A stretch of 57,500 nucleotides of DNA from Mesostigma viride (lineage: Eukaryota > Streptophyta > Mesostigmatophyceae > Mesostigmatales > Mesostigmataceae), in the NCBI GenBank assembly GCA_009746045.1, contig RPFO01002028.1, forward strand, positions 1 through 57,500, read 5' to 3'. The position numbers and the translations under genes are program-made. Shown piece by piece: positions 1 to 11,100 of this stretch; position 1 is the first letter of the stretch, and each line of letters opens with the position of its first letter. A model generated the notes under the pieces. That model ran no database searches and was not told the DNA's origin. It saw only the letters and a program-made list of their open reading frames with translations.

Positions 1-985
<985 letters not shown>

Positions 986-1035
986 TTACAAACACCATAA
1001 TTCTGCCAACGTCAACTCTTCCTGGACACGGTGTG

Positions 1036-1460
1036 ATAATTACGCCCGCCGTCGTTTCTTCTCTTACTGGAAGAGCACATGACCAACATTGGTTGTGCTA
1101 GTTACGCCCTGCGTCGTTTCTTTTGCCTTTTCGATGTCGAAATATATCTCGTGAAAGATCACCCCGTCAGTTAACTTGTCATCTTGTAAGCTCAATCTTC
1201 CATGATAGTTACGCCCGCCATCGTTTTCTTTTGCATCTTCGATGTCGAAGTGTTTGTCGTGAAAGTTGCATCCCCGTCAGCTTCTTGTTCTTCTTTGTAA
1301 TCAATGTTTCATTGATAGTTACGCCCCGCCGTCGTTTTTCTTTTTTATTTTCGATGTCGAAAGAATATGTCGTGAAAGTTGCCAGCGCGTTCGTGTCCAT
1401 TGTGATCTTGTGATAAATGTTTCCCATGATAGTTACGCCCGCCGTGGTTTCTGTTGCTTC
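1036..1460. repeat. Tandem ~110-bp repeats, each with a dyad motif
   Basis: Imperfect units start near 1095, 1206, 1316 and 1430, with a partial one near 1036. Each carries the 21-bp dyad motif (1039-1059, 1101-1121, 1208-1229, 1318-1341, 1432-1452). Complete units then have a T-rich run, the word TCGATGTCGAA and a GTGAAAG word. Short ORFs across the repeat are not credible genes. It lies just upstream of the first small ORF, so a promoter or regulatory role is possible but unproven. Confidence 0.7.
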
Positions 1461-1564
1461 TCGTTCGTTTTAAAATAATCTAATGAAGTTTTATACCATC
1501 GTTCACCTAAAACAAATTACTTTTAATCTGCACCCGTTAAACCACACCCCCTCGAAATGACTCC

Positions 1565-1756
1565 ATGGTTGCAGAACAAATGTCAGAAGAAGAACCAAAA
1601 AAATGCTTCGGAAACCACAAGCGCAAAAGGAAAGCCGATGACAATTTAGAGACCCTCTCGGAGGATGTGCCGGAGTTGGTTTCTTCGGATGACGAGTTTG
1701 AATACTCAAAAACATCAGGGGGACAAGTTCTTGAGAAAGCATGGAAGGTTTTGTGA
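1565..1756 (+). CDS. Small basic/acidic ORF, possible leader exon
   Basis: A 63-residue ORF, not recognised. It has a basic KRKRK patch near residues 18-23 and then an acidic, serine-rich stretch. It ends in K-A-W-K-V-L, much like the small ORF at 2722-2922, which contains K-V-W-K-V near its end. In both, the DNA after the shared W-K is GTTT, and a larger ORF follows within about 130-190 bp. This may be a leader exon spliced to the MYND ORF through a weak GT donor, or a short gene of its own. An AT-rich stretch with an 8-bp inverted repeat around ACTATTCC follows (about 1780-1800). Confidence 0.35.
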   Translation: MVAEQMSEEEPKKCFGNHKRKRKADDNLETLSEDVPELVSSDDEFEYSKTSGGQVLEKAWKVL

Positions 1757-1870
1757 CAAACGCGTTTGTGGAATGGAAAAAAAAAACTATTCCGAGGAAT
1801 AGTAACTTGTTATTATAAAATAATAAATTAATGTTTATGAATTTTTTTGTTCGTTTTTTCCCTGAAAAAG

Positions 1871-2626
1871 ATGGAGTCCGAGATCGTGAATGAAGTCTAC
1901 GGAAGCGTCCTTCAAAACGTTTTCAAACAAGTTCGCTTTCTGTCGCGTGTCATATTCGAGGAAGTTCGAGTCGCGCAGGAGAGGACAGGCCGCCACTTGG
2001 CCGTTTTATTGGCGTTTGATTCGTTCAGCCAAATGGAGAGAATTATGTACGCCCAGCTAGCTGATATGAACTTCTGTATTCAAGAGGGTTTTTTCAGACC
2101 ACAGATGGATCTAAGAGTGCCCATAGACCCAAGGACGGAGTTCCGCCTTTTGGTGTCGTTCATTACAAAGGGGCCAAAGATAGAGTTGGGGGAAGAGGAA
2201 GGGGCTCAGCTTGGGTGCACCTACGGGCGCGCATTTTACCCGAATGTTACGCATTCTCTGCGCGTGAGGGCTGATGCATGTGTAGGGGCAGTACCCCTCA
2301 ACATGAACTTTTTCTTGCTCTCTGACCCGATCGTGAGGGATGGGGATCGCATGCGTAGTACGCGAAAGTGCTCCAAGGAGGGGTGTGGGTGCGAAACAGG
2401 ACCTCATATCAAGTGGTGTAGAGGATGTAGGGATGCCAGATATTGCAGTGAGGAGTGCCAGCGTGCGGACTGGAGTAGGCATAAGGATAGATGCGAACGT
2501 CTGAGGCAAGCGAGGGAGGTGCTGGCAGGGGTGAAGTGGGGGGTTAACGTGACGACGATACTGGATAAAACTATGGGGTCTGATGTCGACTTCTCCTTCA
2601 ACTTCCACGACGGCTCTGCCTCTTAG
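1871..2626 (+). CDS. MYND-type zinc-finger protein
   Basis: 251 aa when started at the ATG at 1871; the frame is open a little further upstream to 1847. Residues about 166-208 hold a good MYND finger: paired cysteines, then W-C-R-x-C, Y-C-S-x-x-C-Q, D-W-x-x-H-K and a final C. MYND fingers bind zinc and recruit proline-rich partners. The first 165 residues are mostly helical-looking and not recognised, and no SET or ankyrin domain is present. It is the first substantial ORF of the motif-bearing 1-12.3 kb cluster. AT-rich spacers of similar design (AACTTGTT then TTAATGTTTA) lie before and after it, suggesting repeated promoter or terminator units. Confidence 0.7.
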   Translation: MESEIVNEVYGSVLQNVFKQVRFLSRVIFEEVRVAQERTGRHLAVLLAFDSFSQMERIMYAQLADMNFCIQEGFFRPQMDLRVPIDPRTEFRLLVSFITKGPKIELGEEEGAQLGCTYGRAFYPNVTHSLRVRADACVGAVPLNMNFFLLSDPIVRDGDRMRSTRKCSKEGCGCETGPHIKWCRGCRDARYCSEECQRADWSRHKDRCERLRQAREVLAGVKWGVNVTTILDKTMGSDVDFSFNFHDGSAS

Positions 2627-2721
2627 AAAAACTTGAAATGTAGAGTAATAACTTGTTTATATGATGTTATTTTAATTAATGTTTAATTTATAACGTATCA
2701 TTTTCCTCCTACGCGCAGGAA

Positions 2722-2922
2722 ATGGTGGAGGTTAAGGAGAGTTTGGCCAAAAGGCAAAGGACCGACACACTTCGACATAATGGAAGGAGTCTTCCATTGT
2801 ACATCAAAAAAATAGTCGAGGATTACTGGCTCGCTTCCGACTCGACTCCTCGTCCGAGTCCGGTGATACCGGACAGTGTCAAAGTCTGGAAGGTTTCAGC
2901 ACATCAATCGCACATTGAATAG
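2722..2922 (+). CDS. Small basic ORF related to the 1565 ORF
   Basis: A 66-residue ORF preceded by CGCGCAG, a good splice acceptor, three bases before its ATG. It contains K-R-Q-R and K-V-W-K-V, echoing the end of the ORF at 1565-1756. After the shared W-K the DNA reads GTTTCAG. If that is a donor, the intron would run from about 2900 to the CAG just before the ATG at 3087 and would hold one dyad motif (2956-2976). No domain is recognised. It could be an independent micro-gene. Confidence 0.35.
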   Translation: MVEVKESLAKRQRTDTLRHNGRSLPLYIKKIVEDYWLASDSTPRPSPVIPDSVKVWKVSAHQSHIE

Positions 2923-2955
2923 ATAATGTTTTATCGCCATATTGCTGTTCGACAA

Positions 2956-2976
2956 GTTGCGCCTTGGGGCGTTTCT
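2956..2976 (+). promoter_or_regulatory. Dyad motif copy
   Basis: GTTGCGCC, spacer TTGG, then GGCGTTTCT. The GCGCC/GGCG(T) arms pair across a 4-base spacer. It lies 110 bp upstream of the next ATG-proximal CAG. Confidence 0.6.
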
Positions 2977-3062
2977 TTGCGCCAAATTTAAACCTTCGTA
3001 TTAATAAACAAGTACAATAAAAAAATTTCAAAACGTTTTTTGAATTTTATTTTCCGGGGCCG

Positions 3063-3086
3063 GTATGTTATCGTAACTTGTCGCAG
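3063..3086 (+). other. Candidate 24-nt mini-intron or conserved leader
   Basis: GGCCG is followed by GTATGTT, the classic strong 5' splice site, and by CGCAG placed directly against the ATG at 3087. The same arrangement recurs at 4215-4233 (19 nt) and, more loosely, at 5154-5189 (36 nt). This may be a very short intron, the end of a longer intron, or a conserved start-site element. Confidence 0.35.
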
Positions 3087-3953
3087 ATGTCCGGTTCGAC
3101 GGAAGATTCGTCCGATTCGTCTAGTCACCTCCTGATGGAGGATTGGCAACGACTTCAACAACACCAAGCGGTTGCCACTGTCATTCAGAGTGTTGCTCGC
3201 TCAATAGGGGCGCCGCGCAAGTGTGATGTGTCCACTTGCAAGAAAACCGCTCTCGGATTTGACTTGTATTGCCGAAAGCACGAAGAACATTCTCGTCACA
3301 TCGAAAATGCCCTCAGTCGCGGACTTGGAATGGCGGGCGCCCTCGGACCTGGATTGGCGGGGGGGGCCCTGCGACTTCGCCTGGACATGACTGTCGGAGA
3401 GGTCGTGGGTGTAAATTTTGATTTCACCAGGGGAGACGAGTACTTCCTTGAAGATTGGATAGTCAAAGACTCCGCGACAGGTGCGGACTTGGCAAAGGGA
3501 GGCTACGTTGCCGGCGCCCAAGAAAATGGTTGGAGTAGCTTGAGATGCTTTTTGATGACGACACCTTTTGCCGACTCGCGTGACACGGATGTAAGCGAAC
3601 TTTATCGGCGTATGTGTTTTGCACTCGCCGACATTCCGCTGATAACTCAACGAGAGTTCGATTTTCGCGTGGAAACAAAAGCCAAAGCGATTGTATCCGG
3701 CGTGAAGGCGATTGTGGAGGAGGAGCAGGATTCTCTGTGTGCAGAGTATTTGGAGAGAGTGGCCCCGATGAAGACGAGGAGGTCCGAAATCTATCCTGAC
3801 ACCGGCAACAAGGAGGCAAAGTTGGTGGCCGCCAAAGAAGAGATGTTCGCTCGTGTCGATGAAATGGCGGCGAAAGAGGTTCCGAGAGTTCGCTCGATCG
3901 GTTGTTGCAAAACCTGCAGAGAGTGGAACGAGTCGCGGGACAGTCTATATTGA
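3087..3953 (+). CDS. Putative zinc-binding protein, C-x4-C-x10-C-x2-H
   Basis: 288 aa, starting at the ATG directly after CGCAG. Residues 46-65 carry C46-x4-C51-K-K-x8-C62-x2-H65. This resembles half of the C3H-type DNA-binding motif of KANSL2/INO80D-like proteins. The same spacing, with the K-K after the second cysteine, occurs in the ORF at 4234, so the two are probably paralogues. The C-terminus has another cysteine cluster (C-C-x2-C). A serine-rich head precedes a helical stretch. Function is unknown; DNA or protein binding is inferred from the motif only. Dyad motifs flank it at 2956-2976 and 3959-3979. Confidence 0.55.
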   Translation: MSGSTEDSSDSSSHLLMEDWQRLQQHQAVATVIQSVARSIGAPRKCDVSTCKKTALGFDLYCRKHEEHSRHIENALSRGLGMAGALGPGLAGGALRLRLDMTVGEVVGVNFDFTRGDEYFLEDWIVKDSATGADLAKGGYVAGAQENGWSSLRCFLMTTPFADSRDTDVSELYRRMCFALADIPLITQREFDFRVETKAKAIVSGVKAIVEEEQDSLCAEYLERVAPMKTRRSEIYPDTGNKEAKLVAAKEEMFARVDEMAAKEVPRVRSIGCCKTCREWNESRDSLY

Positions 3954-3958
3954 TATGA

Positions 3959-4119
3959 GTTGCGCCCGCCGGCGTTTCTCTGGTCTTGAATGCCCCCCCT
4001 CTACATACACATTATATTGTCTGGACATTCGTATGTAGTGACAATCGTAGTCGATGTGATTGCCATTCGTTTGTACGTAGAAAGTGGTTGTTGAGGAAGT
4101 TGCGCCCCAGGGCGTTTCT
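3959..4119 (+). promoter_or_regulatory. Pair of dyad motifs
   Basis: Copies at 3959-3979 (spacer CGCC) and 4099-4119 (spacer CCAG), 140 bp apart, in the gap between two paralogous zinc-motif ORFs. The gap also holds a TAAATA word near 4152 and AT-rich DNA before the GTATGTT/CGCAG leader. Confidence 0.6.
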
Positions 4120-4233
4120 TTGTTGCATTTTCTTCAAATTTTAGCTCGCATAAATAGATGAAGATGACTTAATAAATGCCAGTTTTTTTTAATAATATAA
4201 ACTACTCGCGGCCGGTATGTTCTGGTTTCGCAG

Positions 4234-4926
4234 ATGTCCAGTCTGACGGTCGACATAAGGGGACGTCCATATCAGGACGCTGTTTTCCGGATTTTTGAGA
4301 AGGATCCCGAAAAGAAGTGCCGGGATAGGAAATGTAAAAAGCTGTCAATTACCGACATGGGTCTGTGTGGGGAACACATCGTAGCTTTTGGAAAGGACAT
4401 GATTTCCCGTCATTTGCAACAATACGTTGACAACAATTGTGTGGGAGGGGCGCAGATGGACGTCCTTCTTGAGGATGGAGTGGACGGAGCCAAAAGGGCT
4501 GTAATTCGGCTGTCGGAAATGGATGATGACAAAGAGGACGTGAACATTCGCCTTAAGAGGCACGACGATAACACGGCCGATTGTGTGTTTGGGTCTCGAG
4601 GAGTGGCGGATGAGAGGCAGGTCTTCCATGATGCCGCGGAGAAGGTGGTGGAATGGATGATGGGTTGGTCAAATCTTGACGTTCGCATATTCAACCGTCT
4701 GACGTCTGATTTCCTTCTCCGGGGAAGTTTCAAGATGGTTGACCGTGCAAGGCAGTCCAGGAACCAGGTATCCGTTTCCATGGCCAGTCCGATCGCACGC
4801 ATGATTGAGGGGGCCCTCTTCCGCGCAACCTTGCCTCGAGATTTCGAAAATACCGTGAAGGGCTCGACCGAAAATCAGCAGCGATTTCCCATTCGCGAAC
4901 CACTTATGGGTCGACGGAGGTGGTAA
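4234..4926 (+). CDS. Putative zinc-binding protein, paralogue of the 3087 ORF
   Basis: 230 aa from the ATG directly after TTTCGCAG. Residues 29-48 show C29-x4-C34-K-K-x8-C45-x2-H48, the same cysteine/histidine spacing as the preceding ORF. The remainder is charged and not recognised, ending in an arginine-rich tail. Start context (GTATGTT, a short gap, CGCAG, ATGTCC) matches the upstream paralogue base for base at the key positions. This suggests tandem duplication together with the 5' control region. A nucleic-acid-binding role is inference. Confidence 0.5.
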   Translation: MSSLTVDIRGRPYQDAVFRIFEKDPEKKCRDRKCKKLSITDMGLCGEHIVAFGKDMISRHLQQYVDNNCVGGAQMDVLLEDGVDGAKRAVIRLSEMDDDKEDVNIRLKRHDDNTADCVFGSRGVADERQVFHDAAEKVVEWMMGWSNLDVRIFNRLTSDFLLRGSFKMVDRARQSRNQVSVSMASPIARMIEGALFRATLPRDFENTVKGSTENQQRFPIREPLMGRRRW

Positions 4927-5007
4927 CGGAATTTTTTTGCATTTCCTTGCCAATTGATTCTTTATGAGGGACATAGAGTTGTTTGTATAGAGAGTGAATT
5001 GACGAAA

Positions 5008-5141
5008 GTTGCGACGGCGGTCGCATCTTTTAGTGCGTCGTTCTCTTGTTATGAATCTCTGTTCATTCTGAATTATAACGTTGTTTGTACCTTGACATAA
5101 TGATGCATTTTTTGTATTGAGTTGCGACGTGGGGCGCATCT
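5008..5141 (+). promoter_or_regulatory. Pair of dyad motifs with compensatory changes
   Basis: Copies at 5008-5028 (GCGAC, GGCG, GTCGC) and 5121-5141 (GCGAC, GTGG, GGCGC). The first pairs perfectly over five bases although its sequence differs from other copies, which supports selection on dyad symmetry. The tail is ATCT instead of TTCT. It lies upstream of the ATG at 5190. Confidence 0.6.
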
Positions 5142-5189
5142 TCCTGCTGACTCGTATGTTTTTTCCAATTTTTTTGTTTTGTGTTGCAG

Positions 5190-8100
5190 ATGGAAAAGGG
5201 CGGCCCTACATCGCAGGTGGTCGGCGACTCTCCCCCTAGGGGGGAAGGGTCAGAAGGGCAACCAGTTCAGGCCCAAGGCGCCTCCCCACAACAGCCTCCT
5301 CACAAGCGTGCAAGGGAGGGCACGCCGCCCCCAATGGTGGAATCTGGTGTCAGCTTTGCCGCGGTCACTGGGAAGGATGAGTACCACGGTGGTCTTGAGA
5401 TGGTGGACGATCCGGTTAAGCGGATTCAGATTGAGCGGTTTGAGCGACTCGCGAATGGCACTCGTGAACAGCAATTCGCGCTGTACCAAGACATCCTTAA
5501 TGACAAACCTGAAGTCGCCAAGGTGCCTTATACCTCCAAGCGCACATTCATGCCTCGTTTCGAAACCCTGCTCCAGCAGGAGCTAAGGTTGCGTCGGTTG
5601 GCTCAGAATGCGCCAGAGACAGTAGCCGCCGCGCCCTCCCATGCCGCGCCTGCCGCAGTAGCCCAAAAGAGGGGGGAGAGTGTGCACGAGTCGGCCGCAG
5701 TGCCCTCAACCGCAAGGGATCCCCCCGCGACTTCCAAGCCGGTCGCGACGGGCGATATGCCCCCGCCGCGGCAGAGGGGAAGGGGGAAGGGGGTCGATGG
5801 AGGGGAAGTCCTCGATGTTTTCGATATGACGCTGGGCAATTTGGAAGGTGGCGGGCCGATCTTCGTAAGTCTCCGCCCATTAAATTGATGTCGTGAAATA
5901 CAATACGCATTTTTTTGCAATATTCGCCAGACATGTCATTTCCGACAACTAAGCGGATTTTTACTTTCCGTTGAAATGTTCGCAGGGCCGGCAAGAGGAT
6001 GTTGGTGCAAGAGAAGCCCGCTCAATGGCGGGAAGCACCCAGGTACATGAGTGCGTCAGATTCCTCTCCGGTTTACTTGTATTGAAAAGGTTTGCGTGCG
6101 TATATCCTTGTTTATTTTTGTAGTAATTTTTTTCTTGTGAATGGACAATCGCGTTTGCTATTTTTACAGGGAAGTCCGTTCGAGCAGCAAGAGGGCGGTG
6201 ACAGGAGGGGAAGTGGATCTTACGGTGGTTCCACTGCAGAGGGGGGAAGGGTAAGTTACCGTTGACTTAGTAATCGAAAGTTTAGGTTCGTCCTCAATGG
6301 ACAGAGTTACGACGGCCGGCGTTTCTTACACTTTTCTTACATTAAAAATCTTCCGTTGATAATGTTCTTGCAGGAAGCCGGTCGTCAGGGTGGGGCAAAT
6401 CTCCAGGGAGAGGGGGCTATCGCTGTCGGTGAGCCTGTGTCAGAGGGCGCGGGTGGAAGCGACGGCGATACTGCGAAAATGACACGCTTTAAGGAGCAAG
6501 CGGATGCTTATCAACTGAAGAAGTTGGCAAAGTGGGTTGTGGCCGAGGTGAGAACGGAAACAGCCCCACCTGAGGTACGGAACCAGATGATGACTCTCCA
6601 TCAAGTCGCTGAGTTGATCGTGAAGAATGCGTGCCGGCCCGATGGCGCCACACAGCCTGAGGAGATCCCGAGCGCCAAGGCCTTGATAAAGTGGATGCAG
6701 GAGAACCTGTTCGAGGGCAAAGGGAAGGAGAGGAAGTGTAAACTGTTGACGGTGACGGAGAAGGACGCCAAGACTCTGATCAAGATGTTGAAGGAACACG
6801 ATGCCCGCCGGGACAAGTCTCCGAAGATCGCGAAGGGGTCGAAGAAAGCGGCTGAAGCAGCAGCGGTTGAGGGGAATGAGGTAAGTCTACCTCTGTTGTG
6901 AGGGGGGCTTTGTTCTTGAGGTCCACGTTTCATGTAGGTTGCGACGGCCGGCGTTTCTAAGTGTGACACTTACTTCCTTTTGACTAACACTTACTTCCTT
7001 TCCTGATTTCGCATCGTTGAGGGAAATGAGCCAAGTGTACCTCTGTTGTGAGGGGGGCTCTGATCTTGAGGTTTAGGTTTCATCTAGGTTGCGACGGCCG
7101 GCGTTTCTCAAGTGTGACATTTACTTTATTCCTTTCGGTTATGCTTTCCTGATTTTTTCATATCATTGTTAAGGGGAACGAGGTAAGTATACCTCTGTTG
7201 TGAGGGGGGCTTTGATGTTGAGGTTCAGGTTTCATGTAGGTTGCGACGGCCGGCGTTTCTCAATCGACATTTACTTTATTCCTTTTGGTTATGCTTTCCT
7301 GATTTTTTCGCATCACTGCAGTACGTGCAGGCCGAGAGGGCGACCCACGCGGCCATCCTGTACTCAATCAGCCTCGACCAGCACCGCGCCGCGAGAACAT
7401 GAAAATAGATAGTACGTGGACTGCTGCCGTCGACGAACACCAGAAGGGACTCTCCGAAGCACTTGCGACCTACAAGGGGAAGGCGCTGAAGGGAAAGGGG
7501 AAAGGAAAGGAGGTGGAGGTTGCGGATGCTCCCGTGTCTCTGCTTGAGAAATGGGAGAAGTCCCCGGTGTCGCAGGATGATGATGACATCCTGGATGTGA
7601 ACGATGAGATCGCGAAGGGCAAACGGTTGCGGAAGCAGCTTGCCGTTCAGCCTCGGGACCTCGATGAGATGTCCAAAGCCTTGGTGCATCGAAATCGGGT
7701 GTGGACAAGGAACCTGTTCGTGGGGCCTCAGAAGCTCCTCGCACGAGACTTGCATCTGTCTAGAGCCGAGCAGAACGCCACCATTTTTGCAAACTCGGAG
7801 TCCGACTACGGCCACGACAAGCTGGTGATTCCTGTGTGGCGGTACTCGTTCCAGTTTTTGGCTGACCGGTGCCCCAACACTTTTCATGACTGGATGAAAA
7901 AGGAAGGCACCCAGCGTCAGCTCGCGCAACTCTTCGGGGAGATGGGGGGGGCACGGACAATGAAGGCTGGCTACGCTCGCGCAATGACTGACAAAGAAAT
8001 TGATATCTACCTGCGAACGAGCTCGGCCAAGGGAATGGCCGAAGCTGCTTCCACCGCGGTTCTGACAGGACGGGCCGATTTGCTGGACGATCTTAAGCCC

Positions 8101-11100
8101 GTGGACGTGAGAAAGGCCGCGCTTTTGGACAGTTTGTGCAAGTCCGCCTGGGAGATGGCTCCATTCGAGAAGAAGCCACCGTTGCCGCCAGCCATTTGCG
8201 GCTTTCTCGTGCTGGACGGGAACCACTTTACCACACTCATCAAATCGGTGAAATTCGAACTGGTCACCGACAATATGACGGTGGACCAAAGATCTGTGTG
8301 GTACCAGGCAATGCTGAATGGTTTCATGAAGGCGGAAAAGCTCAGGGTCGTTGCGCGGGGAGGGAAGGAGCAGGAGGTCACGAAGACCGTGGCCGCGGCG
8401 AAGCTGGAGGAGTGGGCAACTGATTGGACGAATTTCGGGGGGTGGACGTGCAGATGCTCAAGGGTGAGACCATCCTGCCGACCTGGTGGCAGATCCGTGA
8501 ACAGAAGGTAAGCCAGGTTGCGACCGCCGGCGTTTCTATAAGTGGTTTTCTTGTGTTAATTTCAGTATGCCATTAGTTCGGTCAAGATGCGACCGCCGGC
8601 GTTTCTATAAGGGGTTTTCATGTTCCACCTTAGCATGCCATATTTTGGTCAAGATGCGACCGCCGGCGTTTCTGTCAGTCGTATTCTTGTTCTCAGTTGA
8701 GTTGTGCTTATTTGGGAGGACTGTCGATGTGTCTCTGCGCGTTGTTGCCCTACGGGGATGCAGGTTACCGAACAAGTCGGCAAGATGATCGAAGTTGTCA
8801 GGCAGCTCGGGAACGCCATGAACGCCGAGGACACAGCCCAAGCCAAGGCAACGTGGGGCTCAGCGCTGGGGGATGTGCACCGGGCCTACCAGGCATATGG
8901 ACCCGTCAAGAGAGGGAAGGGCGTGTCTCTCCCAACTCCTCTGTACGGCAAGATCTGGGCGATTGTGAAGCCCTTTTGGCAGAAAGGAGAGCAAGCCAAG
9001 GCCGAAGGGGACGGCGCAGGCGACAAGGCAGGAGGGGCTGAAGAGACGGACAAGTGGGGGCCGGACCAGAAGAACTTCATGCAGCGCTGGCTGTTCTGGT
9101 GTGAGGACCCTTTGAAGCCCGCTGTCGACGGCAAGCCGGCGATCGCACAGGATATCGCGGCTCGGCAAGACTTCCTTGACACGCGCCCTAAAGACAAGGC
9201 GCACGAACTGTCCATTTTCACCGCGCATCGGGAACTTGCGAGTTTCCAGTACTTCGACAGCCTGATCCAAGCGCCGATCATGTCCTGTGAGGCCCCTCCC
9301 AGCAACCTGATAAAAATAATGGAAGTCGCCAAGAATTTGATAGAGGCGGCAAAGCAATTCGCCCACATCAAGTTCCTGGAGAACCCCGAGCTGATGGCCG
9401 CTTGCAAACAACTAAACGGGACTTTCGACCCCGTATTGGTGAGGGAGCACGTGTTTGGCGTGAAGCTGAAGGGCACCTTCGCCACGGACCTCGACAAGTT
9501 CATCGCCGACTGCCGCCTGACCAGAGACTTTTGGCGGGTGGTCGTCACGGCCATGAGGGCGATCATTCTCACGCTGAGGGACCTTCCGCCGGCTAAAAGG
9601 AAAGTGGTCGACCAGAAGGACTGGAAGTTCCCGAGAGGGCTGCTCGCTTCCCACCCCCGTCATTTGTATGACGATTTGGGGGTGAAGACCAAACATCTGC
9701 TGGGTGTGCCACAGGAGGCGGCGGCGGAGGTCGAGAAGGAGGTCGAGGAGGCGGCGGAGGAGGGGACTACCAAGGCCAAGAAGGGGTGGAAGGAAAGGTT
9801 GGAAGCCTACAGCGATTGGAAGGGGGTGAGGATGGGATCCGACTGGATCGCATACAGGACAATGACATGGAAGGAAAACGAAAAAAGAAAGGATCTGGTG
9901 GTGACGAAGGTGGTGGACGAGTTGTGCACGGGGAATTACAAAATTCCTCGGTCGCTGGAGGACCAGGCGTTTGCTGTGCTGGACCTGGCAGCTGACAGCA
10001 ACGAGAAGTGGAGGAACCTGCGCAAGTGGGACGCAGACTGCATTCCGGAGGAGAGCAACATTCCCAAACCCTCCTCGCATTTGAGCCCGGTCGTGTGGGA
10101 TGTGGTTGACAAGATGACCAACGCCCTTTTTAGGGGACCCTGCAGAGTTCTGCTGGTGTTCGGGGAGCCCGCCCATATCCGCCGGTGGAAGCGCCTGGTC
10201 CGCCTTATCAAATATTGGCTTGTTGAAGATGGGTGGGAAGGCCTCAAATACTTTTCCGACGACGATTCTTCGTCTGATGAGGATGATGATTCGGAGAAGG
10301 GGGAAGAGGGGAGGAGGAAGTGGGGAGGGGATGAGAATGAGGATGAGAGGAGGAGGATGAGGAGGACGAGGAGGACGAGGAGGACGAGGAGGACGAGGAG
10401 GACGAGGAGGAGGATATTGCTGAGGGGCACCCGCCCGGGATGGGTGAGGGGCAGGCGGAGGGGGAGAAAGGGGATGGGGATGGGGAGAGGGAGGAGGGGG
10501 GAGGGGGAGAGGGACGGGGGAGGAGATGGAAGGGGAGGGAAAAAGCGCAGTCGGGGTGATGGAGGCTTGCGTGATGAGACAATGGGGGGGGATGAAGACA
10601 ACAGGGGGGGAGGTAAGCGCCAGCGTGCTGGTGAAGGAGACTCGAGGCCTGTCGTTGGAAACGCCGGCGGGCGTATCTGTGACGAGGAGGGGGATCGCCA
10701 GCGGGAGGGAGGCTCGCGGCCTGTTACTGGAAACGCCGGCGGGCGTATCTGTGATGAGGAGGGGGATCGCCAGCAGGAAGGAGGCTCGCGGCCTGTTACT
10801 GGAAACGCCGGCGGGCGTATCTGTGATGAGGAGGGGGATCGCCAGCAGGAAGGAGGCTCGCAGCCTGTTACTGGAAACGCCGGCGGGCGTATCTGTGATG
10901 AGGATGGGGATCGCCAGCAGGAAGCAGGCTCGCGGCCTGTTACTGGTAGCGCCGGCGGGCGTTCCCGATTTACGGGAGGCGGTCGTGTCCGACAGATGGG
11001 AATGAGGCCTCGTCAGGATTCATGGGGACCCCCGGTTGAGGGGACCCCCGCCCTCGCCTCGGTTTCTTTGGGTCTGGGTGACGATCCCGTACCGTCGTCA

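Noticed and set aside
10244-10601. Minus-strand Ser/Leu-rich ORFs
   Set aside because: Mirror of the Asp/Glu/Arg-rich repeat of exon 6.
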